The notes under the pieces: model-generated
Databases searched by the model: none
Seen by the model: the letters and a program-made list of their open reading frames with translations, nothing else
What the model was told of the DNA's origin: nothing
Position numbers and translations under genes: made by a program
Assembly: GCF_007748035.1 (NCBI RefSeq)
Contig: NZ_CP036278.1
Coordinates: 5,270,001 to 5,334,000, forward strand
From: Aeoliella mucimassa
Lineage (GTDB): Bacteria > Planctomycetota > Planctomycetia > Pirellulales > Lacipirellulaceae
Direction: 5' to 3'
DNA: 64,000 bases
In this document: positions 49,641 through 58,576 of the stretch, one piece after another
How positions within the stretch are numbered: position 1 is the stretch's first letter
Layout of the letters: every line of letters starts with the position of its first letter

Positions 49641-51137
49641 CTACTGGCAGCAGCAAGTGGTGCAACCACAGCCGTGGAACAGCTTGTGCAGGCGACCACC
49701 GAAACGCTTGCAGCAGTAGCTTTCGCAACCACAACTGCTAGCACATCCGCAATCGGCGGGCACGGTTACTTCTTGAGCAACCATCTTGCAAACCTTCACA
49801 GGAACTTCCTTGGTGACGGTCACAGGAACACAAACCGTGTAGGTCTGGGTCTTTTCTTCAGGAACGCAGTCGTAGGTGGTGACCGTGTAGGTCTTGGTCT
49901 TCTCCTGCGGAACCATCACGCAGTACTCAACTTCCTTCGTCTTGGTCTCGGGCACGCACTTGGTAACAGTGCACTCGCGAGTACGAACTTCGTCGCGGTA
50001 CTTGCAGACCTTAACGGTCTTGGTCTTGGTCTCGGGCACGCACTTCGTCACGGTGTAGGTGCGAGTACGCTCCTCAGGACGGCACTTCGTGACCTTGCAG
50101 GTACGGGTGCGTTCTTCGGTGGTCATCTTGCAGACCTTGACGGTCTTGGTCTTGGTCTCGGGCACGCACTTCGTCACGGTGTAGGTGCGGGTACGCTCTT
50201 CAGGACGGCACTTCGTAACTGTGCAGGTACGGGTGCGTTCTTCGGTGCGGCACTTGGTGACGTTGTAGGTGTAAGGCACTTCCTCAGTCACGCACTCGTA
50301 AGTGGTGCAAGGAACTTCCTTGGTTTCGCAACCAGGGACCCACACGCGCTTGCAGCAGGTACGAACGCTTTCGACCTTTTCGCAGGTGCAAGGATCGTAG
50401 GTGCAGCAAGGCACTTCGACGGTTTGAGTTTCCCAGTGACCAGTGTTAACGGTCACGGTACGAGTGGTCTCGACAGGAACGCGCTTGGTGACAGTGCGAG
50501 TAGCCGAAACTTCTTCGGTGTAAGGAACCTGAACCGTATAGGTTTGCTCAACCTCTTCGGTGTAAGGAACCATGACCGTGTAGGTCTGGGTCTTTTCTTC
50601 CTGCACGGGAACCATCACCGTGTATTCAACTTCCTTTTCCTCGTAGGTAGGAACCTGAACGGTGTAGGTTTGCTCGACTTCCTCGGTGTAGGGAACCATG
50701 ACCGTGTAGGTCTTGGTCTTTTCTTCCTTCACGGGAGTCATCACCGTGTACTCAACTTCCTTTTCTTCCGTGTAAGGAACCTTCACGGTGTACTCTTGGG
50801 TCTTGGTTTCCTGAACGGGAACCATCACGGTGTATTCAACCGTCTTGGTGCGCTTTTCAGGAACACACACGGTGTAAGTCTTCGTCTTCTCTTCCGTGCG
50901 AGGGACGCGCTTGTACACAGTGTAAGTGCGGGTACGCTCTTCCTTGGTGTACTCAGTGCAGTTCACTGTCTTCATGACAGTTTCGTAGGTCGGTACATAG
51001 ACGGTCTTGGTGACCATCGTGGGCTCGCAACCACAATCTGTGGTCACTGCGGGTGTTCCGCAACCACAGTCGGCATTCGCCGACGAGGCGGCCAGCAGCA
51101 TCACCGCCGCGGCAGCCGCCACAAAATAACGTTTCAT
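49641..51137 (-). CDS. YTV-repeat cell-wall type protein
   Basis: A 498-residue exported protein started at 51137, with a signal peptide (RYFVAAAAAVMLLAASSANA). The mature chain is low-complexity: about fourteen YTV triplets in units like EERTRTYTV, EEKTKTYTV and EKEVEYTVMVP, each about 10-14 residues, with regular Lys/Glu and Thr. Cys clusters sit at both ends (ADCGCGTP; CGCTTCCC near the end) and in the middle (VPCCTYDPCTCEK). The unit matches the YTV repeat described from Rhodopirellula baltica surface proteins. It probably forms a disulfide-linked wall or surface polymer. A 126-bp DNA repeat inside shows recent expansion. Confidence 0.88.
   Translation of the reverse strand: MKRYFVAAAAAVMLLAASSANADCGCGTPAVTTDCGCEPTMVTKTVYVPTYETVMKTVNCTEYTKEERTRTYTVYKRVPRTEEKTKTYTVCVPEKRTKTVEYTVMVPVQETKTQEYTVKVPYTEEKEVEYTVMTPVKEEKTKTYTVMVPYTEEVEQTYTVQVPTYEEKEVEYTVMVPVQEEKTQTYTVMVPYTEEVEQTYTVQVPYTEEVSATRTVTKRVPVETTRTVTVNTGHWETQTVEVPCCTYDPCTCEKVESVRTCCKRVWVPGCETKEVPCTTYECVTEEVPYTYNVTKCRTEERTRTCTVTKCRPEERTRTYTVTKCVPETKTKTVKVCKMTTEERTRTCKVTKCRPEERTRTYTVTKCVPETKTKTVKVCKYRDEVRTRECTVTKCVPETKTKEVEYCVMVPQEKTKTYTVTTYDCVPEEKTQTYTVCVPVTVTKEVPVKVCKMVAQEVTVPADCGCASSCGCESYCCKRFGGRLHKLFHGCGCTTCCCQ
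50005..50256 (-). repeat. Tandem 126-bp repeat inside the YTV gene
   Basis: Two consecutive copies (50005-50130 and 50131-50256) encode the 42-residue unit that includes EERTRT, KCRPEERTRTYTV and KCVPETKTKTVKVC, with only a few differences. This length fits an expansion by unequal crossing-over or slippage. Confidence 0.75.
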
Positions 51138-51835
51138 AAAGTGTTCCTCCCATCCTCTCGGATGCACAAAAAGAAAAAAACGAATTCCCAACAGTTCCAT
51201 TTACCCTCCAAGCGGCTGGGTCAGTCGTCGCCGAGGTTTCGCGGATGGAAAAAAGGGGAAACTGGGAAAGCTTCTGGATGCCCCGAATGACAACCGACAG
51301 AACCCCCAAAAATCCTGTTTCGCAGTTCACAATAACTGCAGAAACTACCCTAAATAAGCCGACTTCCTAACGCCGGCTCCCGGATAAGATAGTCCCTGAA
51401 TTTGGGGTAGAAAAGCCTCTGCTTGAGAAAATCGGCAAAGTTTTAGGTCGGGGAAACTTATGAAGATTACGGCCAGATGGAGGACACCTAGTTGCGGACC
51501 TCCCTCTTTACTGCTAGCGAGACTCCGCATTCTCCAGCCGTAAACTGTTCATTCGCTTGAGTTTAGGTCCAATTGAACTCGAAAAAGCGGGTCTGGTTAG
51601 CTGAATAAAATGCAGGACCAAGATGGCAATGGACTGCAATGGACTTAAAGAAAAGCGAACAATACCTGCGCCTTTTACTCCCAACGCCGAAAAGTAACCT
51701 ATGGTTGAAATAGGAACAGTAGACCTTCAACTCACCTCGCTCATCTCGCCTCGTCCCCAGCGTTCCTAATCCACACTCATCTTGCATTGGATCGACCACC
51801 CCGTTTGGGTGGCTGCGTCGATCCCCGAACTTGCC
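51138..51835. other. Intergenic region between the YTV gene and the Tad-like genes
   Basis: No gene is supported over 700 bases. GCAATGGACT occurs twice in tandem near 51629-51648. The region should hold both divergent promoters, but no match with good spacing is clear. Confidence 0.4.
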
Positions 51836-52318
51836 ATGAACAGTTCATTACTCCATCGTGTGGCGCTGCGCGATCGACGAGGTACGACCATCGTCGAGAC
51901 CGCTTTTGTCCTTCCGATCTTCCTAATGTTCATCCTATCGCTGGTCGAGTTTGGCCACGCACTGATGGTGAACAACGTGCTGCGAAGCGCGACGCGAGCA
52001 GGCGCTCGTTTAGGAGCCACCGAAGGTCAAACAACCGCCAAGATCACCCAGCATGTTCGCCAAGTGATTGGCGGAGCCATCGATGCCCAGGTGGCTGATA
52101 TCTCAGTGAACAGTGCCGGAGTCTTCGACGAGGGAGGTTCGGTGCCCGAAACCTCCTCGGAATTTGACGCGCTGCCGAACATCGAAGTTGCCGACGCCGA
52201 GCCGCGAGAACTGTTCGTGGTGCGCGCCCGCGTGGACTACAACGACATCGCCTTGGTGCCTATGCCGTTTATGAGCGGCGTAGTGCTCGAAGGCCGAGCA
52301 TTTATAAGGCACGAATAG
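51836..52318 (+). CDS. TadE-like pilus assembly protein (first copy)
   Basis: A 160-residue pseudopilin-like protein. The N-terminus has the TadE signature RRGTTIVETAFVLPIFLMFILSLVEFGHAL, seen here as RRGTTIVETAF and LVEFGHALM, with one membrane helix; the rest is a beta-rich outer domain. TadE and TadF-type minor pilins are processed by a TadV peptidase and needed for Flp pilus or secretion. No tad secretion ATPase is in the window. First of three genes in a row at 54-55 base spacing. Confidence 0.87.
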   Translation: MNSSLLHRVALRDRRGTTIVETAFVLPIFLMFILSLVEFGHALMVNNVLRSATRAGARLGATEGQTTAKITQHVRQVIGGAIDAQVADISVNSAGVFDEGGSVPETSSEFDALPNIEVADAEPRELFVVRARVDYNDIALVPMPFMSGVVLEGRAFIRHE

Positions 52319-52372
52319 CCCCCTCGCCCGCGCTGGGCTGTTTACACGTTCCCTTCCCCAAAAGGCCATCTC

Positions 52373-52873
52373 ATGTTCCGCCGTATGCCCCTCCGCAGAA
52401 CACCCCTCGGCCCGAAGGTCTCTGGAAAGCACGGAATCGCCGCAGTGGAGTTTGCGGTGGTTGCTCCAGTTCTGGTCGCCATTATGTTCGGCATGATGTC
52501 GGTAAACCGGGCTTTCGAAACGCAGAACCTGCTTAGCATCGCCGCCCGCGAAGGTGCCCGCTTCGCATCGATGGATCGTAATGGGATGCTCGCCGAAGGA
52601 TCGACCGGCAATCAGAAGCTTGAGCAGGACATCAAGAGCTTCCTCGCTTCCAACGGCATCTCCGCCGATTCGATCACGGTGGAAGTCAAGGATTTCGAGA
52701 ATCCGGAAACCGACTTCAACATCGATGATCCCAATAACGATCTCCGGCTGTTCGAAGTCCGGGTGTCGGTCAACTATTCGGCAGTTAGCTACACGTCTGT
52801 TCCCAATGGTAGTGACTACGCGCTGACCGCTTCGGTGGTATTCCGAAACGGCCGGGCGAACCTGTCCGACTAA
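52373..52873 (+). CDS. TadE-like pilus assembly protein (second copy)
   Basis: A 166-residue paralogue of the previous gene with GKHGIAAVEFAVVAPVLVAI as its TadE motif and membrane helix, followed by NRAFETQNLLSIAAREGARFAS and an acidic beta-rich part. The two genes share a 15-base sequence around their stop codons (52315-52329 and 52874-52888), suggesting a tandem duplication that included the spacer. Expected role as for the first copy. Confidence 0.87.
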   Translation: MFRRMPLRRTPLGPKVSGKHGIAAVEFAVVAPVLVAIMFGMMSVNRAFETQNLLSIAAREGARFASMDRNGMLAEGSTGNQKLEQDIKSFLASNGISADSITVEVKDFENPETDFNIDDPNNDLRLFEVRVSVNYSAVSYTSVPNGSDYALTASVVFRNGRANLSD

Positions 52874-52928
52874 ATAGCCCCCTCGCCCCCCCCTCCTCCG
52901 CCTCGCTCCTCACGCCCCGAGTTTTAAC

Positions 52929-54713
52929 ATGCGCACTCAACTCAACTCCGCATCGAATCGCTCGCAACGCCGCGGTATCATTATCGTTCTCACCGGCTTC
53001 CTCTTGATTGGTATCTTTGCCTTCATGGCCTTGACGGTCGATACCGGCCGCATCGTGCTTACCGAAACCGAAATGCAAAATGCCGTGGATGCGGCCGCAC
53101 TAGCAGCGTCGCAAGAAATTGCCGCGGCGGTGCATGAAGCGGGTCAGACAGGAATTGATCCCTCGCTCGATCCCAATAGTATTGCCGCCGAAGCGGCTCG
53201 CTTGATGGCCTCGAAGGTGGCCGAAGCCAATGGTGTGTTCATCGATCCCCAGCGTGACGTTCGCTTTGGGAAACGTCGCTACGACCCCAACACGAACACC
53301 TGGCCGATCGACTGGGGTGCAAACCCAGTAAACGTGGTGCAGGTGGTTGCGCGTAGGAACAATTCCGACTCCGCCGCGCCGGACGCTGCGCTGCCGCTGG
53401 CCTTTGGTTGGGCGGTCGGCCGCGATTCGGTGGACATCCTGGCTTCGGCCACCGCTTTTGTGGAAGCACGCGACATGGTTCTCGTGCTCGATTTCTCCGG
53501 CTCGATGAGCGACGACACCGAATTTAAGGCGTTCGACTCGCTTGGCCAGTCGCAGGTCGAAGCCTCGATCGACCGCATGTACCAGCAACTGCTCGATGCC
53601 GACGTCCGCTGGCCCGATCATCCCGAACGTGCTAAGTGGCTCACCGAGTATGGTGAGATCGACTCGGCCGAGGGTACCTACGTGTCGAGCAACGACACGA
53701 ACTACATCTTCGAAGCCTTGGGGCTTGGAGATAAGTACCCGTCGGACGACCCCAACTTCCCGGGTCAACTCAAGTATCCCTACCCTCAGTCGGGACGTTA
53801 CTCCGACGGCACTCCCAAAGGCATGCCGAGTGAGTACACCAGCCGCAACCTGTGGAAGAACTACATCAGTAGCGTGAAGTCGATGGGTGGTCCCTACCAC
53901 AAGAAGTACGGGTATCGCTCACTGCTCAACTACATGCAAAAGAGCCGCATCCAATGGTATCAATCGGAGGACCTATGGCGCACCTCGCACTACCCGTTCC
54001 ACGCAGTGAAGAATGGCACCTCGCTGTTCCTCGACTTCCTGGGCGAACTCGACTTCGGCGATGAAGTCGGCCTGGTGAGCTATGGTACCTATTCGGTGTG
54101 GGAAACCACCCACTACGACGGAGAAGTGACGCTCGATACTTCGAGCAACCCAATCACTTCCAACTATGGAGTGATCGATGCCATCCAACGCCGCCACCAG
54201 GCGGGTCATTACGACTCGTACACCGGTATGGGCGATGGCGTGCTCAAGGCTCGCGAGATGCTTGTCGGCAGTGCCGACGACCCGTCGGACGAAGGACACG
54301 TGCGGTACGGTGCCCGTCCCACCATCATCCTGATGACCGACGGTCAAGCCAATCGTTACCCATCAGGATGGAGCTTGCCGAGTAACTTCCATTGGAACGA
54401 CTGGACCGACTTCGACGGCGACGGTGTTGCCGACTATTCAACGAGCAACACGAACAAGCAATACGCGTTCTACGAAGCCACCGAAGCGATTCGCCGAGGC
54501 ATTACCATCCACACCATGGCCGTGGGTGCGAACGCCGATCGCGACATCATGCGGGCGATTGCCGCCGCTGGCGATGGTGTTTTCATCAGCGTGCCTGGTG
54601 GTTCGACGATTGCCGAAATGGAATCGCAAATGATCGAAGCGTTTAGCGAAATCGCCGCCAAGGTTCCGCCCGCGAAGCTGGTGTTCGAAGAAACGCCGGT
54701 CGACCAACTGTAA
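52929..54713 (+). CDS. TadG-like protein with von Willebrand A domain
   Basis: A 594-residue protein: membrane helix at about 17-38 (IIIVLTGFLLIGIFAFMALTV) followed by VDTGRIVLTETEMQNAVDAAALAA, the TadG/Flp pilus start; then a von Willebrand A domain with the metal-binding Asp188-x-Ser190-x-Ser192 (VLDFSGSMSD), Thr in TGMGDGVL and IILMTDGQAN. It ends without a second membrane segment. TadG proteins are thought to anchor or stabilise Tad pili; vWA versions are common in planctomycetes. A strong terminator closes the three-gene unit. Confidence 0.88.
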   Translation: MRTQLNSASNRSQRRGIIIVLTGFLLIGIFAFMALTVDTGRIVLTETEMQNAVDAAALAASQEIAAAVHEAGQTGIDPSLDPNSIAAEAARLMASKVAEANGVFIDPQRDVRFGKRRYDPNTNTWPIDWGANPVNVVQVVARRNNSDSAAPDAALPLAFGWAVGRDSVDILASATAFVEARDMVLVLDFSGSMSDDTEFKAFDSLGQSQVEASIDRMYQQLLDADVRWPDHPERAKWLTEYGEIDSAEGTYVSSNDTNYIFEALGLGDKYPSDDPNFPGQLKYPYPQSGRYSDGTPKGMPSEYTSRNLWKNYISSVKSMGGPYHKKYGYRSLLNYMQKSRIQWYQSEDLWRTSHYPFHAVKNGTSLFLDFLGELDFGDEVGLVSYGTYSVWETTHYDGEVTLDTSSNPITSNYGVIDAIQRRHQAGHYDSYTGMGDGVLKAREMLVGSADDPSDEGHVRYGARPTIILMTDGQANRYPSGWSLPSNFHWNDWTDFDGDGVADYSTSNTNKQYAFYEATEAIRRGITIHTMAVGANADRDIMRAIAAAGDGVFISVPGGSTIAEMESQMIEAFSEIAAKVPPAKLVFEETPVDQL

Positions 54714-54788
54714 TCACTGCTAGTGCTGGCTAGTCGTGCTTCCTAACACCCCCGCTGGCTCGCATGCCCCCACTGCGAGCCTCCGCCC

Positions 54789-54830
54789 GGCCGCCGATTG
54801 CCTCCCGCGCAATCGGCGGCCATCTTTTTT
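54789..54830 (+). terminator. Intrinsic terminator of the Tad-like genes
   Basis: GGCCGCCGATT and AATCGGCGGCC form a perfect 11-bp stem around an 11-base loop and are followed by TTTTTT. Confidence 0.92.
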
Positions 54831-54969
54831 GCAATCGTCTAAATCAACCGGGCGCCCGAATTGCCCAGCTTACCATTTCGATTTTTTGCTTGGGAAATGA
54901 ATAAAAACGTCGCGTAATCACGAAACCCTGAGTGCTCCCCACCACACTCTAAATTCCGTGAGGAAAACT

Positions 54970-56820
54970 ATGCGACTGAATTGGTGTTTCGTGCTGACCT
55001 GCCTGCTGGTCGGTGCGGCGGGAACCGTGCGTGCCGACGATGCATCGGTAAAAACCGGTATCGCCGAACGCATGACACGCGAAGCAAAATCGGCAGGCGC
55101 GACGGGCGATCTCGCGCTTCGAGACGACCTGCTGCAGCAAGCCGCTCGGTTGGCCCCCGACTTCGGGCCGGCCCACTGGAACCAGGGCGAAATACTGGTC
55201 GACGGGCAATGGCAATCCATCCACGAAGTGCAATCGGCCGCCAATAGTAGCTCCGTAACGAAAGAGTACGCCGCGCTTCGCGAAGCAGCGGCCGACACCC
55301 CCAGCGATCATCTTCGCCTGGCGCGATGGTGCCGTAAGAACGATCTGAACGACGAAGCCCGATTTCACTGGCTGAAGCTGCTATCGATCGATCGCGAAAA
55401 TCGCGAAGCCCTCCATGGGCTGAACCTCGTCGCGTTCGAAGGCGATCTGGTCGAAGCCGATCAACTCGAAGCACTTCGCAACGAGTCACGTGAGTTTCGC
55501 AAGCGTAGCGATCAATGGCGGGCGCGGATTGCGGGATGGCACCGCGCGTTAAAACTCGGTGGAGTCAAAGCCGAAATCGCCTTGGCCGAACTCGGAGCCG
55601 AAGTGGATGAATCGGCCATCCCCGAGTTCGAACGACTCATGGCCGGCCGGCGTGGTATCACCCCCGCCGAAGCTGATCGCGACAAAGAATTGAGCAAGGC
55701 GTTTCTGCTCGCCTTGGGCCAGCTACCGAGTTATCAAGCCTGCGAATCGCTAGTCCGCATCTCGGTGCTTGCCGAAGAGCAGGAGCTCCGCACCCTGGCA
55801 GGCGAACAACTCAAGGCGCGTCCTGAGCACGAGTACATTCCGCTGCTGGTTTCCGGATTGGCCGCGGAGCTCGAAACCCACTTCGAAGTCTCCATCTCTC
55901 CGACCGGCCGCGTGCAGTACGATCACGAAGTGTTCGCCGAAGGCCCCAACGGCGGCGAGCGGGCCGAGGTTTCGCGGACCGGCGGGGCCGTTGTCACCTA
56001 CGGGGGCGATCCAACCAGTGGCGAAGCACAAGCAGTCCTCAACCGTGGTCGCCGAGCGTCGGCCGGTAAGTACCAGGATTACCAGCGCGAAGCCGCGCAG
56101 CGAGTCGAAATGGTAGCTGCCATCAACGAGCAACGCCTGCAAATCAACAACCGTATCATTGCTGTGCTCGCACAAACCACTGGCGAAGACCTCGGCGACT
56201 CGCCGCAAGCCTGGTGGGATTACTGGTACGAGAAGAACGGTTACGAATCGCGGAATGGACTTCCCGAGCAAACCTATCGCATCAGTACGTCGGAGATGAT
56301 CAACGTTTACGTCGAGCCCCCATCGAGCGGCAGCCCTCCTTCTTCGTCGGGTCCCCCACCCCCATTGCGTCACGAGTGCTTTGCCGCTGGCACCGAGGTC
56401 TGGACCAAGACCGGCATGCAGGCCATCGAGACCCTCGCTGCAGGCGATCTGGTACTGACCATGAATGAGCGGAGCGGCGAACTCTGCTTCCGTCCGGTGC
56501 TCACCACCACGGTTCGGGCCCCTTCGCCGCTGACGCATGTCGACGCGGGTGGGTATCAGTTGCAATCGACCCCCGGGCACCCCTTCTGGGTCGAAGGCAA
56601 AGGCTGGCAAATGGCCAGCGAACTACAACCCGGCGACTACATTTTCTCCGCGCAGGGAAGTCCGGTGGAGGTAAGCTCGACTTCGCCCTCCAGCGAAGAA
56701 CAAGAAGCCTACAATTTAATTGTCGAGGGGAACAACAACTACTTCGTCGGCCCGCAAGGTTTGCTGTCGCACGACAACAGCCCTCGCCGACCCGAGCTAG
56801 CACGTTTAGGTTCGGAGTAG
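54970..56820 (+). CDS. Exported protein with C-terminal Hint (intein-like) domain
   Basis: A 616-residue protein. The ATG at 54970 follows GAGGA and gives a signal peptide (WCFVLTCLLVGAAGTVRA). Residues 25-450 are helical, TPR/HEAT-like, with no catalytic motif. A Pro/Ser linker (SSGSPPSSSGPPPP) leads to a Hint domain at 470-603: Cys470 in CFAAGTEVWTKTG, block B with Thr534 and His537 in STPGHPFWV, and the end NNNYFVGPQGLLSHDN. Only 13 residues follow. In known systems Hint domains cut or splice proteins, often releasing a toxin; here there is no visible cargo. The neighbouring Tad genes are separated by a terminator. Confidence 0.88.
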   Translation: MRLNWCFVLTCLLVGAAGTVRADDASVKTGIAERMTREAKSAGATGDLALRDDLLQQAARLAPDFGPAHWNQGEILVDGQWQSIHEVQSAANSSSVTKEYAALREAAADTPSDHLRLARWCRKNDLNDEARFHWLKLLSIDRENREALHGLNLVAFEGDLVEADQLEALRNESREFRKRSDQWRARIAGWHRALKLGGVKAEIALAELGAEVDESAIPEFERLMAGRRGITPAEADRDKELSKAFLLALGQLPSYQACESLVRISVLAEEQELRTLAGEQLKARPEHEYIPLLVSGLAAELETHFEVSISPTGRVQYDHEVFAEGPNGGERAEVSRTGGAVVTYGGDPTSGEAQAVLNRGRRASAGKYQDYQREAAQRVEMVAAINEQRLQINNRIIAVLAQTTGEDLGDSPQAWWDYWYEKNGYESRNGLPEQTYRISTSEMINVYVEPPSSGSPPSSSGPPPPLRHECFAAGTEVWTKTGMQAIETLAAGDLVLTMNERSGELCFRPVLTTTVRAPSPLTHVDAGGYQLQSTPGHPFWVEGKGWQMASELQPGDYIFSAQGSPVEVSSTSPSSEEQEAYNLIVEGNNNYFVGPQGLLSHDNSPRRPELARLGSE

Positions 56821-56870
56821 CCATCCCCAAACGATAAAGAAACCCAATTTCTTTAGTGTGCCATCACGCA

Positions 56871-56910
56871 CAGAGGCGTCGCCCACTGTATCGGTAGTGC
56901 GACGCCTCTG
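56871..56910 (+). terminator. Stem-loop after the Hint gene
   Basis: CAGAGGCGTCGC and GCGACGCCTCTG form a perfect 12-bp stem; the following CCATTTATT is only weakly T-rich, so termination strength is uncertain. Confidence 0.55.
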
Positions 56911-57218
56911 CCATTTATTCAGGCAGAATTAGCGCTTTGGCGTGGTCGCACAGGTGACACACAACAATCTGCAAGAGATCGCGAAACTACCCTCGGCGCA
57001 AAGTTGCTAAGAGTGCACAATAGGGCTTAAGGCGGTAACGATTCTTTACCATTATTGCCTACTTCAAGAAAGTCGCTCCTGGCCTGCAAACAGGCCATAA
57101 TAGACTCAACCCAACGTACCCGCCTTGTTTCTCATGCGGTACTGTAACTGCGTGATTGGATCGCAGACAACAGTTTGCCCTAGAGAACATAGGCACAGGG
57201 TAGGAAGCAGAGGCCCCC
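56911..57218 (+). other. Intergenic region upstream of the CoA-transferase
   Basis: Nothing encoded. TGGCCTG (57080-57086) and CAGGCCA (57091-57097) form a perfect hairpin directly followed by TAATAGACT; part of this could be a -10 region. Confidence 0.4.
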
Positions 57219-58499
57219 GTGCAAATTACCACCGCAGACGAAGCCATCCAAGTCGTCCAATCGGGCCACCGTGTGTTCGTGCACACGGCGTCCGCAGCCC
57301 CTCAAGCGCTGGTCCAAGCGCTCGGTCGCCGCGCCCGCGACCTTCACGACCTCGAAGTTGTGCACCTGCACACCGAAGGTAGTGCCCCTTACACCGCGCC
57401 CGGTTTACGTGGCCGCGTTTACTCGAACTCGTTTTTCGTGGGTGCGAATGTTCGCCCGGCCGTGAACGATGGTTACGCCGACTACATTCCCATCTTCCTG
57501 AGCGAAGTCCCCGGCCTGCTCCGCAATCGCGTGCTGCCGCTCGACGTCGCGATGATTCAGGTGTCGCCCCCCGATCGCCATGGCTTCTGCTCGCTCGGCG
57601 TTTCGATCGACGCTTCGCGTGCGGCCACCGACTCGGCGAAGTTCGTCATCGCCCAGATCAACCGCCACATGCCCCGCACCCACGGGCACGGTTTGGTTCA
57701 TATCTCGAAGATCGATCTGGCGGTAGAACACGACGAACCGCTACACGCCCACGTTACCGCCGAGCCGACTGCGGTCGAACGCTCGATCGGTCGCCACGTG
57801 GCCGAACTAGTGGAAGACGGAGCCACCCTGCAACTTGGCATCGGAGCGATTCCCGACGCAGTGCTCGCTGCGTTGAAGGATCACAAGGACCTTGGCATCC
57901 ACTCCGAGATGTTCAGCGATGGCGTCGTGGAACTGGTGGAGAAGGGTGTGATCACCGGTGCCTGTAAGGCCCGCCAGGTCGGCAAGGTCGTGGGGTCGTT
58001 CTGCATCGGCAGCCAACGCGTGTACGACTTTATCAACGACAATCCTTCGGTCGAAATGCTCGAAGCGAGTTACGTGAACGACACCGCGGTGATTCGTCGC
58101 CACCCCAAGGTCACGGCCATCAACAGTGCGATTGAAGTCGACCTGACCGGTCAAGTCTGTGCCGACTCGATCGGCACCCGCATCTACTCGGGTGTGGGTG
58201 GTCAGATGGACTTCATCCGTGGTGCAGCCCTGTCGCCCGGCGGCAAGCCGATTATCGCGTTGCCGTCGACCACTCGCAAAGGCGAGACCCGCATCAGTGC
58301 GGTACTCAAGCTCGGTGCTGGTGTGGTTACCACACGGGCTCACGTACACTACATCGCCACCGAATACGGCGTGGCCGACCTGTACGGCAAGAACCTGCGT
58401 CAACGGGCACGGGCACTCATCGATATCGCCCATCCCGATCACCGCGAAACCCTCGAGCGCGAAGCCCACAAGCGGTTCTCGACCCTCGACTGGCGGTAA
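57219..58499 (+). CDS. Acetyl-CoA hydrolase/transferase family protein (4-hydroxybutyrate CoA-transferase-like)
   Basis: A 426-residue CoA-transferase from the GTG at 57219. The family features are GRVYSNSFFVGANVRPAVN, MIQVSPPDRHGFCSLGVS, LQLGIGAIPDAVL and the catalytic Glu in LGIHSEMFSDGVVEL, then GGQMDFIRGA and the C-terminal HYIATEYGVADLYGKNLRQRA. Such enzymes swap CoA between acetate or 4-hydroxybutyrate and other acids through a glutamyl-CoA intermediate. Cytoplasmic, single gene with strong terminator. Confidence 0.9.
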   Translation: MQITTADEAIQVVQSGHRVFVHTASAAPQALVQALGRRARDLHDLEVVHLHTEGSAPYTAPGLRGRVYSNSFFVGANVRPAVNDGYADYIPIFLSEVPGLLRNRVLPLDVAMIQVSPPDRHGFCSLGVSIDASRAATDSAKFVIAQINRHMPRTHGHGLVHISKIDLAVEHDEPLHAHVTAEPTAVERSIGRHVAELVEDGATLQLGIGAIPDAVLAALKDHKDLGIHSEMFSDGVVELVEKGVITGACKARQVGKVVGSFCIGSQRVYDFINDNPSVEMLEASYVNDTAVIRRHPKVTAINSAIEVDLTGQVCADSIGTRIYSGVGGQMDFIRGAALSPGGKPIIALPSTTRKGETRISAVLKLGAGVVTTRAHVHYIATEYGVADLYGKNLRQRARALIDIAHPDHRETLEREAHKRFSTLDWR

Positions 58500-58530
58500 C
58501 GCACGTTCGCGACCACAAGTAACAATCAAG

Positions 58531-58570
58531 AACAGGAGTTCGAGCCTATCGCTCGAACTCCTGTTTTTTT
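58531..58570 (+). terminator. Intrinsic terminator of the CoA-transferase gene
   Basis: AACAGGAGTTCGAG and CTCGAACTCCTGTT form a perfect 14-bp stem with a 7-base loop and a run of T. The A-rich left side would also serve the convergent minus-strand gene. Confidence 0.93.
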
Positions 58571-58576
58571 GCTCGC

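Noticed and set aside
49674-51290. Long plus-strand frame opposite the YTV gene
   Set aside because: It is the antisense of a repetitive gene, and shows repeats only for that reason.
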